Source: JANSWY01 sp965267245 (GTDB taxonomy: Bacteria > Bacteroidota > Bacteroidia > Cytophagales > Cyclobacteriaceae). From it: a DNA stretch of 64,000 nt. The stretch lies in assembly GCA_965267245.1 (NCBI GenBank), contig OZ253939.1:4464001-4528000 (forward strand), in the 5' to 3' direction. Of this stretch, positions 18,197-27,242 are shown in pieces (the first letter of the stretch is position 1; every line of letters starts with the position of its first letter). Made by a program: the position numbers and the translations under genes. The notes under the pieces were generated by a model that searched no databases, was not told the DNA's origin, and was given only the letters and a program-made list of their open reading frames with translations.

Positions 18197-19288
18197 TTAA
18201 TAAGCTAATTTAACTTTCCCGATATCGTTGATCCTCTTGAGTGCCAGTTTCATGGCAGCTTCCTGAGGAGTTACATCATTCTTTTCAGAATAATTAAGAA
18301 CATCAGTGCAAATATCGTAAATCCTTTCCGTTTGATTGTAAACTCTGTCACGATTATAATTTCCCTGCTGCTCATAATACACATTTGTGATCCCTCCTGA
18401 ATTGATCAGAAAGTCTGGGGCATAAGCAATTCCCCTTGCCATCAGCATTCTGCCATTTGCCTCCTCTTTGTCAAGTTGGTTATTGGCACCACCTGCCACA
18501 ACTTTACATTTCAGGTTTGGAATGGTATCGTCATTAAGTGTGGCTCCAAGTGCACAAGGCGCATAGATATCACAATCAAAATTATAAACTGACTCCTGGT
18601 CTACAACTGTCACTTTAAATTTATCTGTTACTGCTTTCAGCTTGTCTTCAAATATATCTGCTACAAAAACCTGTGCATTTTCTTTCACAAGTCTTTCTAC
18701 CAGATAAGTTCCTACATTTCCAACACCCTGAACCAGGACTTTTTTACCTTCCAGGTTATCACTACCAAATACTTTTTTAGCAGTTGCTTTCATTCCCATA
18801 TAAACACCGTAAGCAGTAACAGGAGAAGGATCCCCACTTGCATCAGGAAGTCCGGTTACGTAAGGTGTTTCCATTCTCACGTATTCCATATCCCTCACAG
18901 TCATGTTTACGTCCTCTGCGGTCCAATATCTCCCACCCAGGCTATGCACAAATCTCCCAAATCGACGCATGAGCGCTTCATTCTTAATTTTTCTGGCATC
19001 ACCAATGATTACAGCTTTACCGCCACCAATATTCAATCCGGCAATTGCATTCTTAAATGTCATCCCTCTTGAAAGTCTCAAAACATCTCTAATAGCTTCT
19101 TGCTCATTAGTGTACGCCCACATTCTGGTTCCTCCCATTGCCGGGCCCAATACCGTATTGTGGATACCAATGATTGCTTTCAATCCTGTGTCCTTGTCAT
19201 GGCAGAATGCTACCTGCTCATGCTCCATCTCATTCATCTGATCAAATACCGAAAGGCTTTTCACTGCTGGTTCCTGAGTTTCTATCAT
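18197..19288 (-). CDS. Leucine (branched-chain amino acid) dehydrogenase
   Basis: This is a Glu/Leu/Phe/Val dehydrogenase that deaminates branched-chain amino acids to oxo acids using NAD. It has a substrate Lys in MTFKNA (residue 79) and a catalytic Lys in GGGKAV (residue 91); the 12-residue spacing equals that of Bacillus leucine dehydrogenase. The Rossmann motif GVGNVG follows. The length of 363 residues fits LeuDH rather than the longer glutamate enzyme, which is also present at 60376. Phe or Val specificity cannot be excluded. A -7 box lies 66 bases upstream. Confidence 0.88.
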   Translation of the reverse strand: MIETQEPAVKSLSVFDQMNEMEHEQVAFCHDKDTGLKAIIGIHNTVLGPAMGGTRMWAYTNEQEAIRDVLRLSRGMTFKNAIAGLNIGGGKAVIIGDARKIKNEALMRRFGRFVHSLGGRYWTAEDVNMTVRDMEYVRMETPYVTGLPDASGDPSPVTAYGVYMGMKATAKKVFGSDNLEGKKVLVQGVGNVGTYLVERLVKENAQVFVADIFEDKLKAVTDKFKVTVVDQESVYNFDCDIYAPCALGATLNDDTIPNLKCKVVAGGANNQLDKEEANGRMLMARGIAYAPDFLINSGGITNVYYEQQGNYNRDRVYNQTERIYDICTDVLNYSEKNDVTPQEAAMKLALKRINDIGKVKLAY

Positions 19289-19353
19289 TTTTATTTAATG
19301 TTGTTATTTGAAAATGACGGCTGCAATACATTTGCGTCCGGAAAAATCAGTTG

Positions 19354-19361
19354 CAAAAGTA
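19354..19361 (-). promoter_or_regulatory. -7 promoter box of leucine dehydrogenase
   Basis: The minus strand reads TACTTTTG, a full TAnnTTTG match, giving a leader of roughly 60 bases before the start codon. Confidence 0.5.
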
Positions 19362-19411
19362 CTTTTTTTTAGAATAAATAACTATTTCGTAAACAGATCG
19401 TTTTTACTGCT

Positions 19412-21199
19412 GTGAAGGACCTGGCTCATATAAATAAATACTTCTTAAAGTATAAATACCATTTAATTTCTGGAACCCTTTTTATCATTATCGCAAACTT
19501 CTTTGGGATTGTACCGGCGGTGGTGGTGAGGCATTCTTTTAACCTGTTACAGAGGAGTTCTGACCTATTGACAGTGTTTGATGGATTTAGTCTAAGAGGA
19601 GATTCTATTAATGTTTTCCTATCCAGTTTGGTCATTCTTGGGGTAGTGATTTTGGCGAGTGCTTTGTTGAGAGGTCTTTTCATGTTTTTCATGCGCCAGA
19701 CTATCATAGTGATGTCCAGACTGATCGAATACGACCTGAAAAACGAAATATTTGAGCAGTACCAAAACCTGCCATTGAGTTTTTACCGGAAGAACAATAC
19801 CGGAGACCTGATGGCCAGGATCTCTGAAGATGTGAGTAGGGTGAGAATGTACATAGGTCCCGCTATCATGTATGGTATCAATTTGCTTACCTTATTTTTG
19901 ATGGTGATCCCATTCATGTTTTCCATCAATGCAAGATTGACCATGTGGTCATTGATTCCATTGCCGATTCTCTCATTGAGTATTTATTTTGTCAATAATA
20001 TTATCAACAAAAGATCTGAAGAGATCCAAAAAAGCCTGTCTGATCTATCCACATTTGTGCAGGAGGCATTCTCCGGAATAAGGGTGATCAAAAGCTTTGT
20101 GCGTGAAAAGGATGTGCATGGTGATTTCACTCATGCCAGCGATGACTACAAGGAAAAGTCATTGAAACTGGCCATGGTAAACGCGTTTTTCTTTCCATTG
20201 ATCATGGGTTTGATTGGGCTGAGTGTAATACTTACCGTTTATATTGGGTCGATTGAGGTGCTGGAAGGTTCTATAAGTACTGGTGTAATTGCTGAATTTA
20301 TTATTTATGTAAATATGCTTACCTGGCCGGTAGCCTCATTGGGGTGGATAACAAGTATTATTCAGCGTGCTGCTGCCTCACAAAAAAGGATCAATGAGTT
20401 CTTATTGACAGAAAATGACATTGTAAGCGACAAAAACCTGGACAAAGAACTGGAAGGGGCTGTTGTATTTGAAAATGTCAATCTTACCTATGAAGATTCA
20501 GGCATCAAGGCCCTCAGAAATGTAAGTTTTGATGTTCAGGCTGGAGAATCAATAGCCATAATTGGAACCACTGGATCAGGTAAAAGTACTATAGCTAATC
20601 TGGTTTCGAGATTGTATGATACTACTTCTGGTGATGTTATGATTGACGGTCACAACATCAAGGATTATGACATATCATCACTCAGAAGTCAGGTGGGATA
20701 TGTGCCACAGGATGTATTCTTATTCTCAGATTCCATCAGGAACAATATCGCTTTTGGCAACCAAAAAATGTCAGAAGAAGAGATCCGTCAGGCTGCTGCA
20801 GATTCAGACTTACTGGAGAATATCAGCAGATTTCCTGAAGGTTTTGAAACAGTTTTGGGGGAAAGGGGAATCACCTTGTCCGGAGGGCAAAAACAGCGAG
20901 TCTCCATCGCCAGAGCTGTAGCAGGAAACCCCAAAATTTTGATACTGGATGATTGTTTGTCTGCAGTAGATACCAAAACAGAGAACACCATCCTCAACAG
21001 TATGAAACGTATCATGAAGGGCCGGACTACAATTATTATATCTCACCGTGTCAGTTCAGCCAAGCTGGCAGACAAGATCATCGTTCTTGATGATGGAGAA
21101 ATTGTAGAAGCTGGCACACATGAGTCACTCACTACAAAGAATGGTGTTTACAAAGAGCTTTATGATAAGCAATTGGCCGCTGATGAGGTCTTAGATTAA
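19412..21199 (+). CDS. ABC exporter half-transporter with degenerate catalytic site
   Basis: The 595-residue product is an exporter half: about six TM helices (residues 1-310) followed by an ATPase domain. It has Walker A GTTGSGKST (about 385-393), signature LSGGQ and H-loop ISHR. The Walker B reads LILDD, so the catalytic Glu is replaced by Asp. This complements the other ABC half at 21758-23521, which has a normal Glu but an altered signature. Together they fit a heterodimeric exporter of the TM287/288 or BmrCD kind. The start codon is GTG. The substrate is unknown; lipid or drug export is usual for the family. Confidence 0.88.
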   Translation: MKDLAHINKYFLKYKYHLISGTLFIIIANFFGIVPAVVVRHSFNLLQRSSDLLTVFDGFSLRGDSINVFLSSLVILGVVILASALLRGLFMFFMRQTIIVMSRLIEYDLKNEIFEQYQNLPLSFYRKNNTGDLMARISEDVSRVRMYIGPAIMYGINLLTLFLMVIPFMFSINARLTMWSLIPLPILSLSIYFVNNIINKRSEEIQKSLSDLSTFVQEAFSGIRVIKSFVREKDVHGDFTHASDDYKEKSLKLAMVNAFFFPLIMGLIGLSVILTVYIGSIEVLEGSISTGVIAEFIIYVNMLTWPVASLGWITSIIQRAAASQKRINEFLLTENDIVSDKNLDKELEGAVVFENVNLTYEDSGIKALRNVSFDVQAGESIAIIGTTGSGKSTIANLVSRLYDTTSGDVMIDGHNIKDYDISSLRSQVGYVPQDVFLFSDSIRNNIAFGNQKMSEEEIRQAAADSDLLENISRFPEGFETVLGERGITLSGGQKQRVSIARAVAGNPKILILDDCLSAVDTKTENTILNSMKRIMKGRTTIIISHRVSSAKLADKIIVLDDGEIVEAGTHESLTTKNGVYKELYDKQLAADEVLD

Positions 21200-21201
21200 T
21201 C

Positions 21202-21735
21202 TTAATCCTTCACTATCCCATAAACCTCCATCTTATTGTCTTTAAAGGTGATGGCAATGAATTGATTTTCCAATTGGAATCCTTTTTCTTGTGCGTATTC
21301 CTGAAAATGTTCCTGCATTTTTTGAGGGTTGGGCATTACAGTGGGGTGCATAGTTAATTGGGCGACCAAGAATCGATTAAGATTGAATTCTTTCACTTTA
21401 AAGCCTTGAGGAACCTGAAGTTCATCATCATAAACAATTGCGCCTATAAATAGGTCCACTTCCTCTTCGGTCGTGCCCGTGTTTACATAGTTGACTTCCG
21501 CATAGTCTCCATTGAACTCAGAAGACTCTATCAACTTAATGACAGATTCCTGTATGTTTTTCAATGAATCATTCCGATGGTATTCACCTTTGAATGGTTT
21601 CCCAACCAGGGTAAGGGAGGTATTTTGCCCTTCTTTTATAACAACTGGATCAAACCCACCCAAAAAGTAGTAAAAACAACCACCCATGATTACCACACAC
21701 AGGAAAGAGATGCCCAGGTAAACGTATTTCATCAT
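21202..21735 (-). CDS. Hypothetical membrane-anchored protein
   Basis: The 177-residue protein has an N-terminal hydrophobic segment (residues 4-25, with a Cys in MGGCFYY that could be a weak lipobox) and a soluble domain. Parts such as KPFKGEYHRN and the following alternating pattern remind me of GyrI-like ligand-binding domains, but this is only an impression. It lies between two convergent ABC transporter genes, ending 2 bases from one. A TATTTTTG box stands only 7 bases before the ATG, so the mRNA may be leaderless. Confidence 0.65.
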   Translation of the reverse strand: MMKYVYLGISFLCVVIMGGCFYYFLGGFDPVVIKEGQNTSLTLVGKPFKGEYHRNDSLKNIQESVIKLIESSEFNGDYAEVNYVNTGTTEEEVDLFIGAIVYDDELQVPQGFKVKEFNLNRFLVAQLTMHPTVMPNPQKMQEHFQEYAQEKGFQLENQFIAITFKDNKMEVYGIVKD

Positions 21736-21742
21736 AGTGTGG

Positions 21743-21750
21743 CAAAAATA
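21743..21750 (-). promoter_or_regulatory. -7 promoter box close to a start codon
   Basis: The minus strand reads TATTTTTG, a full TAnnTTTG match, with 7 bases between it and the ATG at 21735. It would place the transcript start at or next to the start codon. Confidence 0.45.
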
Positions 21751-21757
21751 AGGTTTA

Positions 21758-23521
21758 TCAACTTACCGCTTTGTATTGCATGCGGTGCAATTGTGAATAG
21801 AAGCCATCATTTATTTCCAGTAACTCATCATGAGTACCCGATTCTTTGATTTCTCCTTTGTCCAGCACCAGTATTTTATTGGCATGCTGAATAGTAGAGA
21901 GCCTATGAGCAATTACAATAGAGGTCCTGCCTTTCATCATACGCTCAATGGCCTGCTGGATCAATTCTTCTGTCTCAGAATCCACTGAGGAAGTAGCTTC
22001 ATCCAGTACGATGATTTTAGGATCAAATACCATCGCCCTCACAAAAGATATCAATTGTCTTTGCCCAACTGAAAGTGTAGCACCACGTTCCATCACATTA
22101 TAGTCAAAACCACCAGGAAGTCTTTCAATGAATTCTCTGGCTCCCACTAATTCGGCAGCTTTCAGAACTTTTTCTCTGGATATGGTTGGGTCTTTTAATG
22201 TGATGTTATTAAAAATAGTATCTGAAAAGAGAAAAACATCTTGTAAAACCACAGCAATATTCTTGCGCAAGGATTTCAGGTCATAATCCCTGATCTCTAT
22301 GTCGTCCACATAAATTTTTCCCTTATTGATTTCATAGAAGCGACTCAATAAATTGATCACCGATGACTTTCCTGCACCCGTAGCACCCACCAATGCTAGT
22401 ACTTCACCTTCCTGTACTTCAAAATTGATGTCTTTCAGTACATAGTCTTCCTCCTTATAGGCAAACCAGACATGGTCAAACTTCACGTTTCCTCGTATCG
22501 CTTCTGCAATGTGTGTGCCGTTGTTAGGAATGTGCTCGGTACTGTCAAGGAGATTGAAAATACGGTTACTACTCACGATTCCCATTTGTAAAGTATTGAA
22601 CCTATCGGCGATCATTCTGATAGGCCGGAAGAACATGTTGATGTACATGATGAAACTGATCAGTGCTCCCACCTCTATTTCATCCCTGATTACGCTTCCA
22701 GCTCCGTACCAGATTACCAATCCAATACTGGCTGCTGCAATAACTTCTGCCACCGGGAAATAGATGGAATAGTAAAGTACCGATCTTAAATGTGCTTTAC
22801 GATGCTCTCTGTTGATGTCTTTGAACTTTTCGAATTCTCTTTTTTCACTGTTGAAAATCTGCACAATATTCATCCCGGTGATGTGCTCCTGAACAAATGA
22901 ATTCAGGTTTGACACTGCAGTTCTTACTTCATTAAAAGAAACTTTAATTCTCTCTTTGAAAACGTAAGTAGCCATCAGCAATAATGGGAAAGTAATCAGG
23001 GTGACAAGCGTTAATTTCCAGTTGATATAGAGCATGATCCCCACAATAGCAACCAGTTGGAGGATGTCTCCAATCATTGCCGCAATGGCTTGAGAAAATA
23101 CTTCTGCCAGTGTTTCAATATCTGATATGTTTCTTGTGACTAAACGTCCAATAGGTGTTTTGTCAAAAAACTTTAACCGTAGGTCCTGAATATGGGCAAA
23201 AAGTTTTACCCGAATGTCTCTAATGATGTATTGACCCAACCAACCCGATAAATAGGTATGTGCATATTGAACAAGTGATGCAGCGATCAATAAAACAATC
23301 AACAAAATGATCATATTGACCAAACCAGGGTAGTCCCCATTAGCCACTTCATTGTCAATGGTGAGCTGAATGATCAATGGACGCACCGGTCCCAGGACAG
23401 CCAGTGCCAATGTAAGAAATACCAGTAAATAGAATTGCTTTTTATAAGGTTGAACCCATTTCAGAAGTCGTTTCAGTACTTTGAGATCTACAACCTTACC
23501 TGAAGTCTTTTCTTTTTCCAA
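21758..23521 (-). CDS. ABC exporter half-transporter with canonical Walker B and altered signature
   Basis: The 587-residue exporter half has an N-terminal six-helix membrane domain and a C-terminal ATPase. Walker A is GATGAGKSS, Walker B VLDEATSSVD (catalytic Glu present) and H-loop IAHRLS. The signature motif is LSVGQ instead of LSGGQ. A variant signature here and a missing Glu in the partner (19412-21199) is the pattern of heterodimeric exporters with one working and one degenerate ATP site. The start is a TTG; no ATG is nearby in frame. It is 11 bases downstream of truA on the same strand. Confidence 0.88.
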   Translation of the reverse strand: MEKEKTSGKVVDLKVLKRLLKWVQPYKKQFYLLVFLTLALAVLGPVRPLIIQLTIDNEVANGDYPGLVNMIILLIVLLIAASLVQYAHTYLSGWLGQYIIRDIRVKLFAHIQDLRLKFFDKTPIGRLVTRNISDIETLAEVFSQAIAAMIGDILQLVAIVGIMLYINWKLTLVTLITFPLLLMATYVFKERIKVSFNEVRTAVSNLNSFVQEHITGMNIVQIFNSEKREFEKFKDINREHRKAHLRSVLYYSIYFPVAEVIAAASIGLVIWYGAGSVIRDEIEVGALISFIMYINMFFRPIRMIADRFNTLQMGIVSSNRIFNLLDSTEHIPNNGTHIAEAIRGNVKFDHVWFAYKEEDYVLKDINFEVQEGEVLALVGATGAGKSSVINLLSRFYEINKGKIYVDDIEIRDYDLKSLRKNIAVVLQDVFLFSDTIFNNITLKDPTISREKVLKAAELVGAREFIERLPGGFDYNVMERGATLSVGQRQLISFVRAMVFDPKIIVLDEATSSVDSETEELIQQAIERMMKGRTSIVIAHRLSTIQHANKILVLDKGEIKESGTHDELLEINDGFYSQLHRMQYKAVS

Positions 23522-23532
23522 TTTGGACTGAT

Positions 23533-24279
23533 TTAATCAATAAATATATCGGTCGGGTATTCAATGTGTTGCAAATATAAACCATCAGCCGGTACCGATC
23601 TTCCGGCTTTTTTGCGGTCTCTGCTCTCAAGAATTTCTTTTAATTGGGCCAAATCCATCTTACCCTGGCCTATTTCAAGCAATGTACCCACCATTGCCCT
23701 TACCATTCCCCTCAAAAATCTATTGGCAGTAACGGAAAACACCAACTGGTCGTTGTCCCAAAACCACTTTGCTTCAACGATCTGGCAGTTAAAATTTTTC
23801 ACTTCTGTCTTCACCTTGCTAAAGCACTCAAAATCTTCCCAGGATTTTAGGATTTCACAAGCACCATTCATTTTCTCTATATCCAGGGGTCTACTAAAGG
23901 AATAGCTCAGTCCTCTGTAAAAGGGATTCTTTTTTGGGTTGATCCGGTAATGGTATTGCCTTGAAATGGCATCAAATCGGGTGCTGACATCAGGCTTCAC
24001 TTTTTTAATGTCATTGACAGAAATATCTGGGGATAAAATGCCATTTAGCTTGTATATCAGTTTGGATATATCATAATCATCCGGAAGATCAAAATGGACT
24101 ACCTGCATGGCGGCATGGACTCCTGTATCAGTTCTGCCACTTCCCATGGTGGATACAGGTTGCCTGCAAATTTTCGCCAATCCTTCTTCCAGTTCCTGCT
24201 GTACCGTAAGGGCATTGTCCTGTATTTGCCAACCGTGGAAGTTGGTGCCTTTATAAGAAATGTACAGGAAATACCGCAT
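23533..24279 (-). CDS. truA: tRNA pseudouridine(38-40) synthase
   Basis: TruA converts uridines 38-40 in the tRNA anticodon arm to pseudouridine. The catalytic Asp is in GSGRTDTGVHA near residue 52, and NRFLRGMVRAMVGTLLEIG is also family-typical. The length of 248 residues is usual. It leads the ABC transporter gene with an 11-base gap, and the DUF4293 gene is divergent. Confidence 0.95.
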   Translation of the reverse strand: MRYFLYISYKGTNFHGWQIQDNALTVQQELEEGLAKICRQPVSTMGSGRTDTGVHAAMQVVHFDLPDDYDISKLIYKLNGILSPDISVNDIKKVKPDVSTRFDAISRQYHYRINPKKNPFYRGLSYSFSRPLDIEKMNGACEILKSWEDFECFSKVKTEVKNFNCQIVEAKWFWDNDQLVFSVTANRFLRGMVRAMVGTLLEIGQGKMDLAQLKEILESRDRKKAGRSVPADGLYLQHIEYPTDIFID

Positions 24280-24399
24280 AGGAAATTGTTAAATCAAGGT
24301 GCAAATAAAGCACTTCTATCCTGAATCTATTGGATAATAAACGGCAGGATTTCGGAATTGTGGGAGAAAGTTTCTTCTTTTGCGCAAAATTATATTCCT

Positions 24400-24888
24400 A
24401 TGTTACAGAGAATTCAATCCGTATTTCTTTTTTTGGTAGCTGCCTGTATGGTGGCCATGTCATTTTTACCACTATGGTCCAAGGCCGATGCGGAAGCCAA
24501 AGAAAGCGTCATTTTGACCAGCAAAGCAATGGTGAAAAATGTACTCGATGAATCTGGTGCAGAGGTAGTGGCACAGACCAATAATACCATTTTCATTATG
24601 ATCGTAGGATTAATGGCAGCTGGAATTGCCCTGTATTCCATTTTCCAATACAAAAACAGATTACTTCAAATGAAATTAGGTGCTCTAAACGCCCTGTTTA
24701 TGGCTGCTACTCTTGGATTGACTTACTGGCAATCAACTGAAATGAACAAAATGTTGGACAAAGTAACACATGACAGTCCACTTGTAGGATTTTTCCTGAT
24801 TGCCGGAGCATTGATCTGTAACATCTCAGCTAACAGATTCATTAGAAAGGATGAGAATTTGGTGAGAAGTGCGGATCGGTTGAGATAG
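24400..24888 (+). CDS. DUF4293 membrane protein
   Basis: The 162-residue integral membrane protein has four hydrophobic segments (about residues 5-25, 60-80, 88-108 and 122-142). Layout and N-terminus (MLQRIQSVFLFLVA) match the DUF4293 family, which in Bacteroidota often lies by truA and rho. Function is unknown. I chose the ATG at 24400, which starts the family-like sequence; upstream open frame has no good start. Confidence 0.82.
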   Translation: MLQRIQSVFLFLVAACMVAMSFLPLWSKADAEAKESVILTSKAMVKNVLDESGAEVVAQTNNTIFIMIVGLMAAGIALYSIFQYKNRLLQMKLGALNALFMAATLGLTYWQSTEMNKMLDKVTHDSPLVGFFLIAGALICNISANRFIRKDENLVRSADRLR

Positions 24889-24976
24889 TTCTTAGCTAGA
24901 AGTTTGAAGCTCGGAGGCGGAAGTTTTTGAGGGATGACCTATTGTTAAACCTGAAAAAGTCGGATGTTGCCTCTGC

Positions 24977-25102
24977 GATCATTCAAACGCGCCATTCAAT
25001 CGCTTAAACGCTCCGTGAAATCATTCAGACGCTCTCTGCAATGACAAAACCGCTGATTGGAATCACTTAACCGCTGGCTGCATTGACTAAACCGCACGTT
25101 TT
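24977..25102. repeat. 21-base tandem repeat, six degenerate copies
   Basis: Six adjoining units of exactly 21 bases begin at 24977, 24998, 25019, 25040, 25061 and 25082. The shared pattern is about AATCATTYAAACGCTCNNTGC, most strongly kept at the ACGC/CCGC core. A weaker partial unit may precede it (ending CCTCTGC). Three reading frames contain stops, so it is not coding now. It lies in the 349-base gap between the DUF4293 gene and htpG; I see no other feature in this gap. Confidence 0.65.
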
Positions 25103-25237
25103 TATAATTGCAGCGAGCGTTTTTGTAAGAGAATAAGGAAGAAACAGCCTAAAATCTGACACTATGTCAGTCTGAGCATATTGGCAAAGACTTTGTAATG
25201 AGTGCCATTGATTTGTAAATAACAATAGTTGGTAAAA

Positions 25238-27127
25238 ATGGCAGAAAAAGGTACTATTTCAATTCATACGGAAAACATATTTCCGATCATCAAGAAGTTT
25301 TTGTACTCAGATCATGAGATCTTTTTGAGGGAGTTGGTCTCCAATGCAGTGGATGCGACACAAAAAATCAAAAGACTGGCATCTCTTGGTGAATATAGCG
25401 GTGAGTTAGGTGACACCACCATTGAAGTGAGCTTTGATGAAAAGAAAAAGACCATCACGGTATCTGACAAGGGTATCGGGATGACCGAAGATGAAATCAA
25501 AAAATATATCAACCAGATAGCATTTTCAGGTGCAACGGAGTTTGTTGAAAAATATAAAGACAAGGGTGAGGACCAGCAAATCATTGGTCACTTTGGTTTA
25601 GGTTTCTATTCTGCATTTATGGTAGCAGACAAAGTAGAAATCATCACTAAGTCTTGCCAGGACGCTGATGCTGCTACATGGATATGTGATGGTAGCACAG
25701 AGTTTGAGATCAAAGCCGCTAAAAAGAAAGACAGAGGAACAGATATCATTCTACACATTGCAGAGGATTCAACTGAATTTCTAAATCAGGCAAGAATTCA
25801 GACCATTCTGGATAAATACTCGAAATTCATGCCTGTACCAATCAAGTTTGGTCAGAAAGATGAAAGTGTCGAGGATGGACAGGATGAGGAAGGTAAGCCA
25901 AAATATAAAACGGTAAAAGTTGATAATTTAATCAACAACACGGCTCCACTTTGGACCAAGTCTCCGTCTGAATTGAAAGACGAGGATTACCTGGCATTTT
26001 ACAAAGAACTTTATCCATTCAGTGAGGAACCTCTATTCTGGATCCACCTGAATGTTGACTATCCATTCAACCTGACAGGAATACTGTATTTCCCTAAGGT
26101 GAAGAATGATTTTGAGGTTCAGAAAAATAAAATCCAGCTGTTCTCGAGACAGGTATTCATTACAGATGAAGTGAAGGATGTGGTGCCTGAGTTCTTGATG
26201 TTGCTTCATGGTGTAATTGACTCACCGGATATTCCTTTGAACGTATCAAGGAGTTTCTTGCAGTCAGACAGCAACGTGAAAAAGATCAATACTTATATCA
26301 CGAAAAAAGTAGCAGACAAACTTTCTGAATTATTCAAAGCAGATAGAGAAGGTTTTGAGAAGAAATGGTCTGACATTGGACTATTTGTGAAATACGGAAT
26401 GATCAGTGAGCAGAAGTTTGACGAGAAAGCAAAGGATTTCTTATTACTTCAAAATACGGAAGACAAATACTTCACATTGGAAGAATATAAGGAGCATGTA
26501 AAAGCTAATCAAACAGATAAGAACAATAGCCTTGTATTCCTGTATACCACAGACGAAGACAAACAGCATGGTTACATTGACACTGCTGTAAATCGCGGAT
26601 ATGATGTGATCAAACTAGACTCGATCATTGATAGCCACTTCCTGAATCACCTGGAGCAAAAAGGTGAGGCTACTTTGAAAAGGGTGGATGCAGATGTGGT
26701 CGATAAGTTGATAGAGAAGGATGAGAAGAAAGAGTCTGTACTCAGTGAAGACGAAAGCAAATCACTGAAAGAGCTTTACGAAACAACTATTGACAATAAG
26801 AATGCTACAGTGAATGTAGAATCACTTTCTCCGGATGACATGCCAGTAGTGGTAACACTTCCTGAGTTTATGAGAAGAATGAAAGACATGGCCAAAACTG
26901 GTGGTGGAGGTGGAATGTTCATGATGGGTGACATGCCTGATCAATTGAACGTTTCAGTTAATGCCAATCACGCATTAGCAGGTAAAATTCTTTCATCCGA
27001 ATCAGAAGATGACAAGAAAGCTTTAGTAAAACAGGCGTATGACCTTGCATTGCTTCATCAGGGAATGTTGACAGGTTCTGACCTGACCAACTTCATCAAG
27101 AGAAGTGTAGAGATTACTTCGAAATAA
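25238..27127 (+). CDS. htpG: Molecular chaperone HtpG (Hsp90)
   Basis: This is a cytoplasmic Hsp90 chaperone. The N-terminal ATPase of the GHKL class shows ELVSNAVDA, DKGIGM and GHFGLGFYSAF, and the middle domain contains NVSRSFLQSD with the ATP-contacting Arg. The C-terminal dimer domain contains a Gly/Met-rich loop GGGGGMFMMGD. I start it at the ATG at 25238 (629 residues, MAEKGTISIHTENIF); a TTG at 25229 is also in frame. A hairpin terminator follows the stop. Confidence 0.96.
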   Translation: MAEKGTISIHTENIFPIIKKFLYSDHEIFLRELVSNAVDATQKIKRLASLGEYSGELGDTTIEVSFDEKKKTITVSDKGIGMTEDEIKKYINQIAFSGATEFVEKYKDKGEDQQIIGHFGLGFYSAFMVADKVEIITKSCQDADAATWICDGSTEFEIKAAKKKDRGTDIILHIAEDSTEFLNQARIQTILDKYSKFMPVPIKFGQKDESVEDGQDEEGKPKYKTVKVDNLINNTAPLWTKSPSELKDEDYLAFYKELYPFSEEPLFWIHLNVDYPFNLTGILYFPKVKNDFEVQKNKIQLFSRQVFITDEVKDVVPEFLMLLHGVIDSPDIPLNVSRSFLQSDSNVKKINTYITKKVADKLSELFKADREGFEKKWSDIGLFVKYGMISEQKFDEKAKDFLLLQNTEDKYFTLEEYKEHVKANQTDKNNSLVFLYTTDEDKQHGYIDTAVNRGYDVIKLDSIIDSHFLNHLEQKGEATLKRVDADVVDKLIEKDEKKESVLSEDESKSLKELYETTIDNKNATVNVESLSPDDMPVVVTLPEFMRRMKDMAKTGGGGGMFMMGDMPDQLNVSVNANHALAGKILSSESEDDKKALVKQAYDLALLHQGMLTGSDLTNFIKRSVEITSK

Positions 27128-27150
27128 AGTTCGCATATTGAATATATAAT

Positions 27151-27190
27151 AATGCCGTCTTCATGTACTTGAGGATGGCATTTTTCTTTT
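27151..27190 (+). terminator. Intrinsic terminator of htpG
   Basis: A stem starting with AATGCC and closing with GGCATT (about 13 pairs including wobbles, loop TGTACT) runs into TTTTTCTTTT, 24 bases after the htpG stop. Confidence 0.8.
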
Positions 27191-27229
27191 AGAGGGTATC
27201 AACGGGAAATATTATTTCATCTTATTCGT

Positions 27230-27237
27230 TATTTTCG
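27230..27237 (+). promoter_or_regulatory. -7-like box next to the MORN-protein start
   Basis: TATTTTCG resembles TAnnTTTG with one mismatch and ends 5 bases before the ATG at 27243, so a leaderless transcript is possible. No clear -33 box was seen. Confidence 0.3.
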
Positions 27238-27242
27238 TGCTT

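Noticed and set aside
24977..25102. CRISPR array
   Set aside because: The 21-base units are degenerate and directly adjoining, with no spacers and no cas genes.
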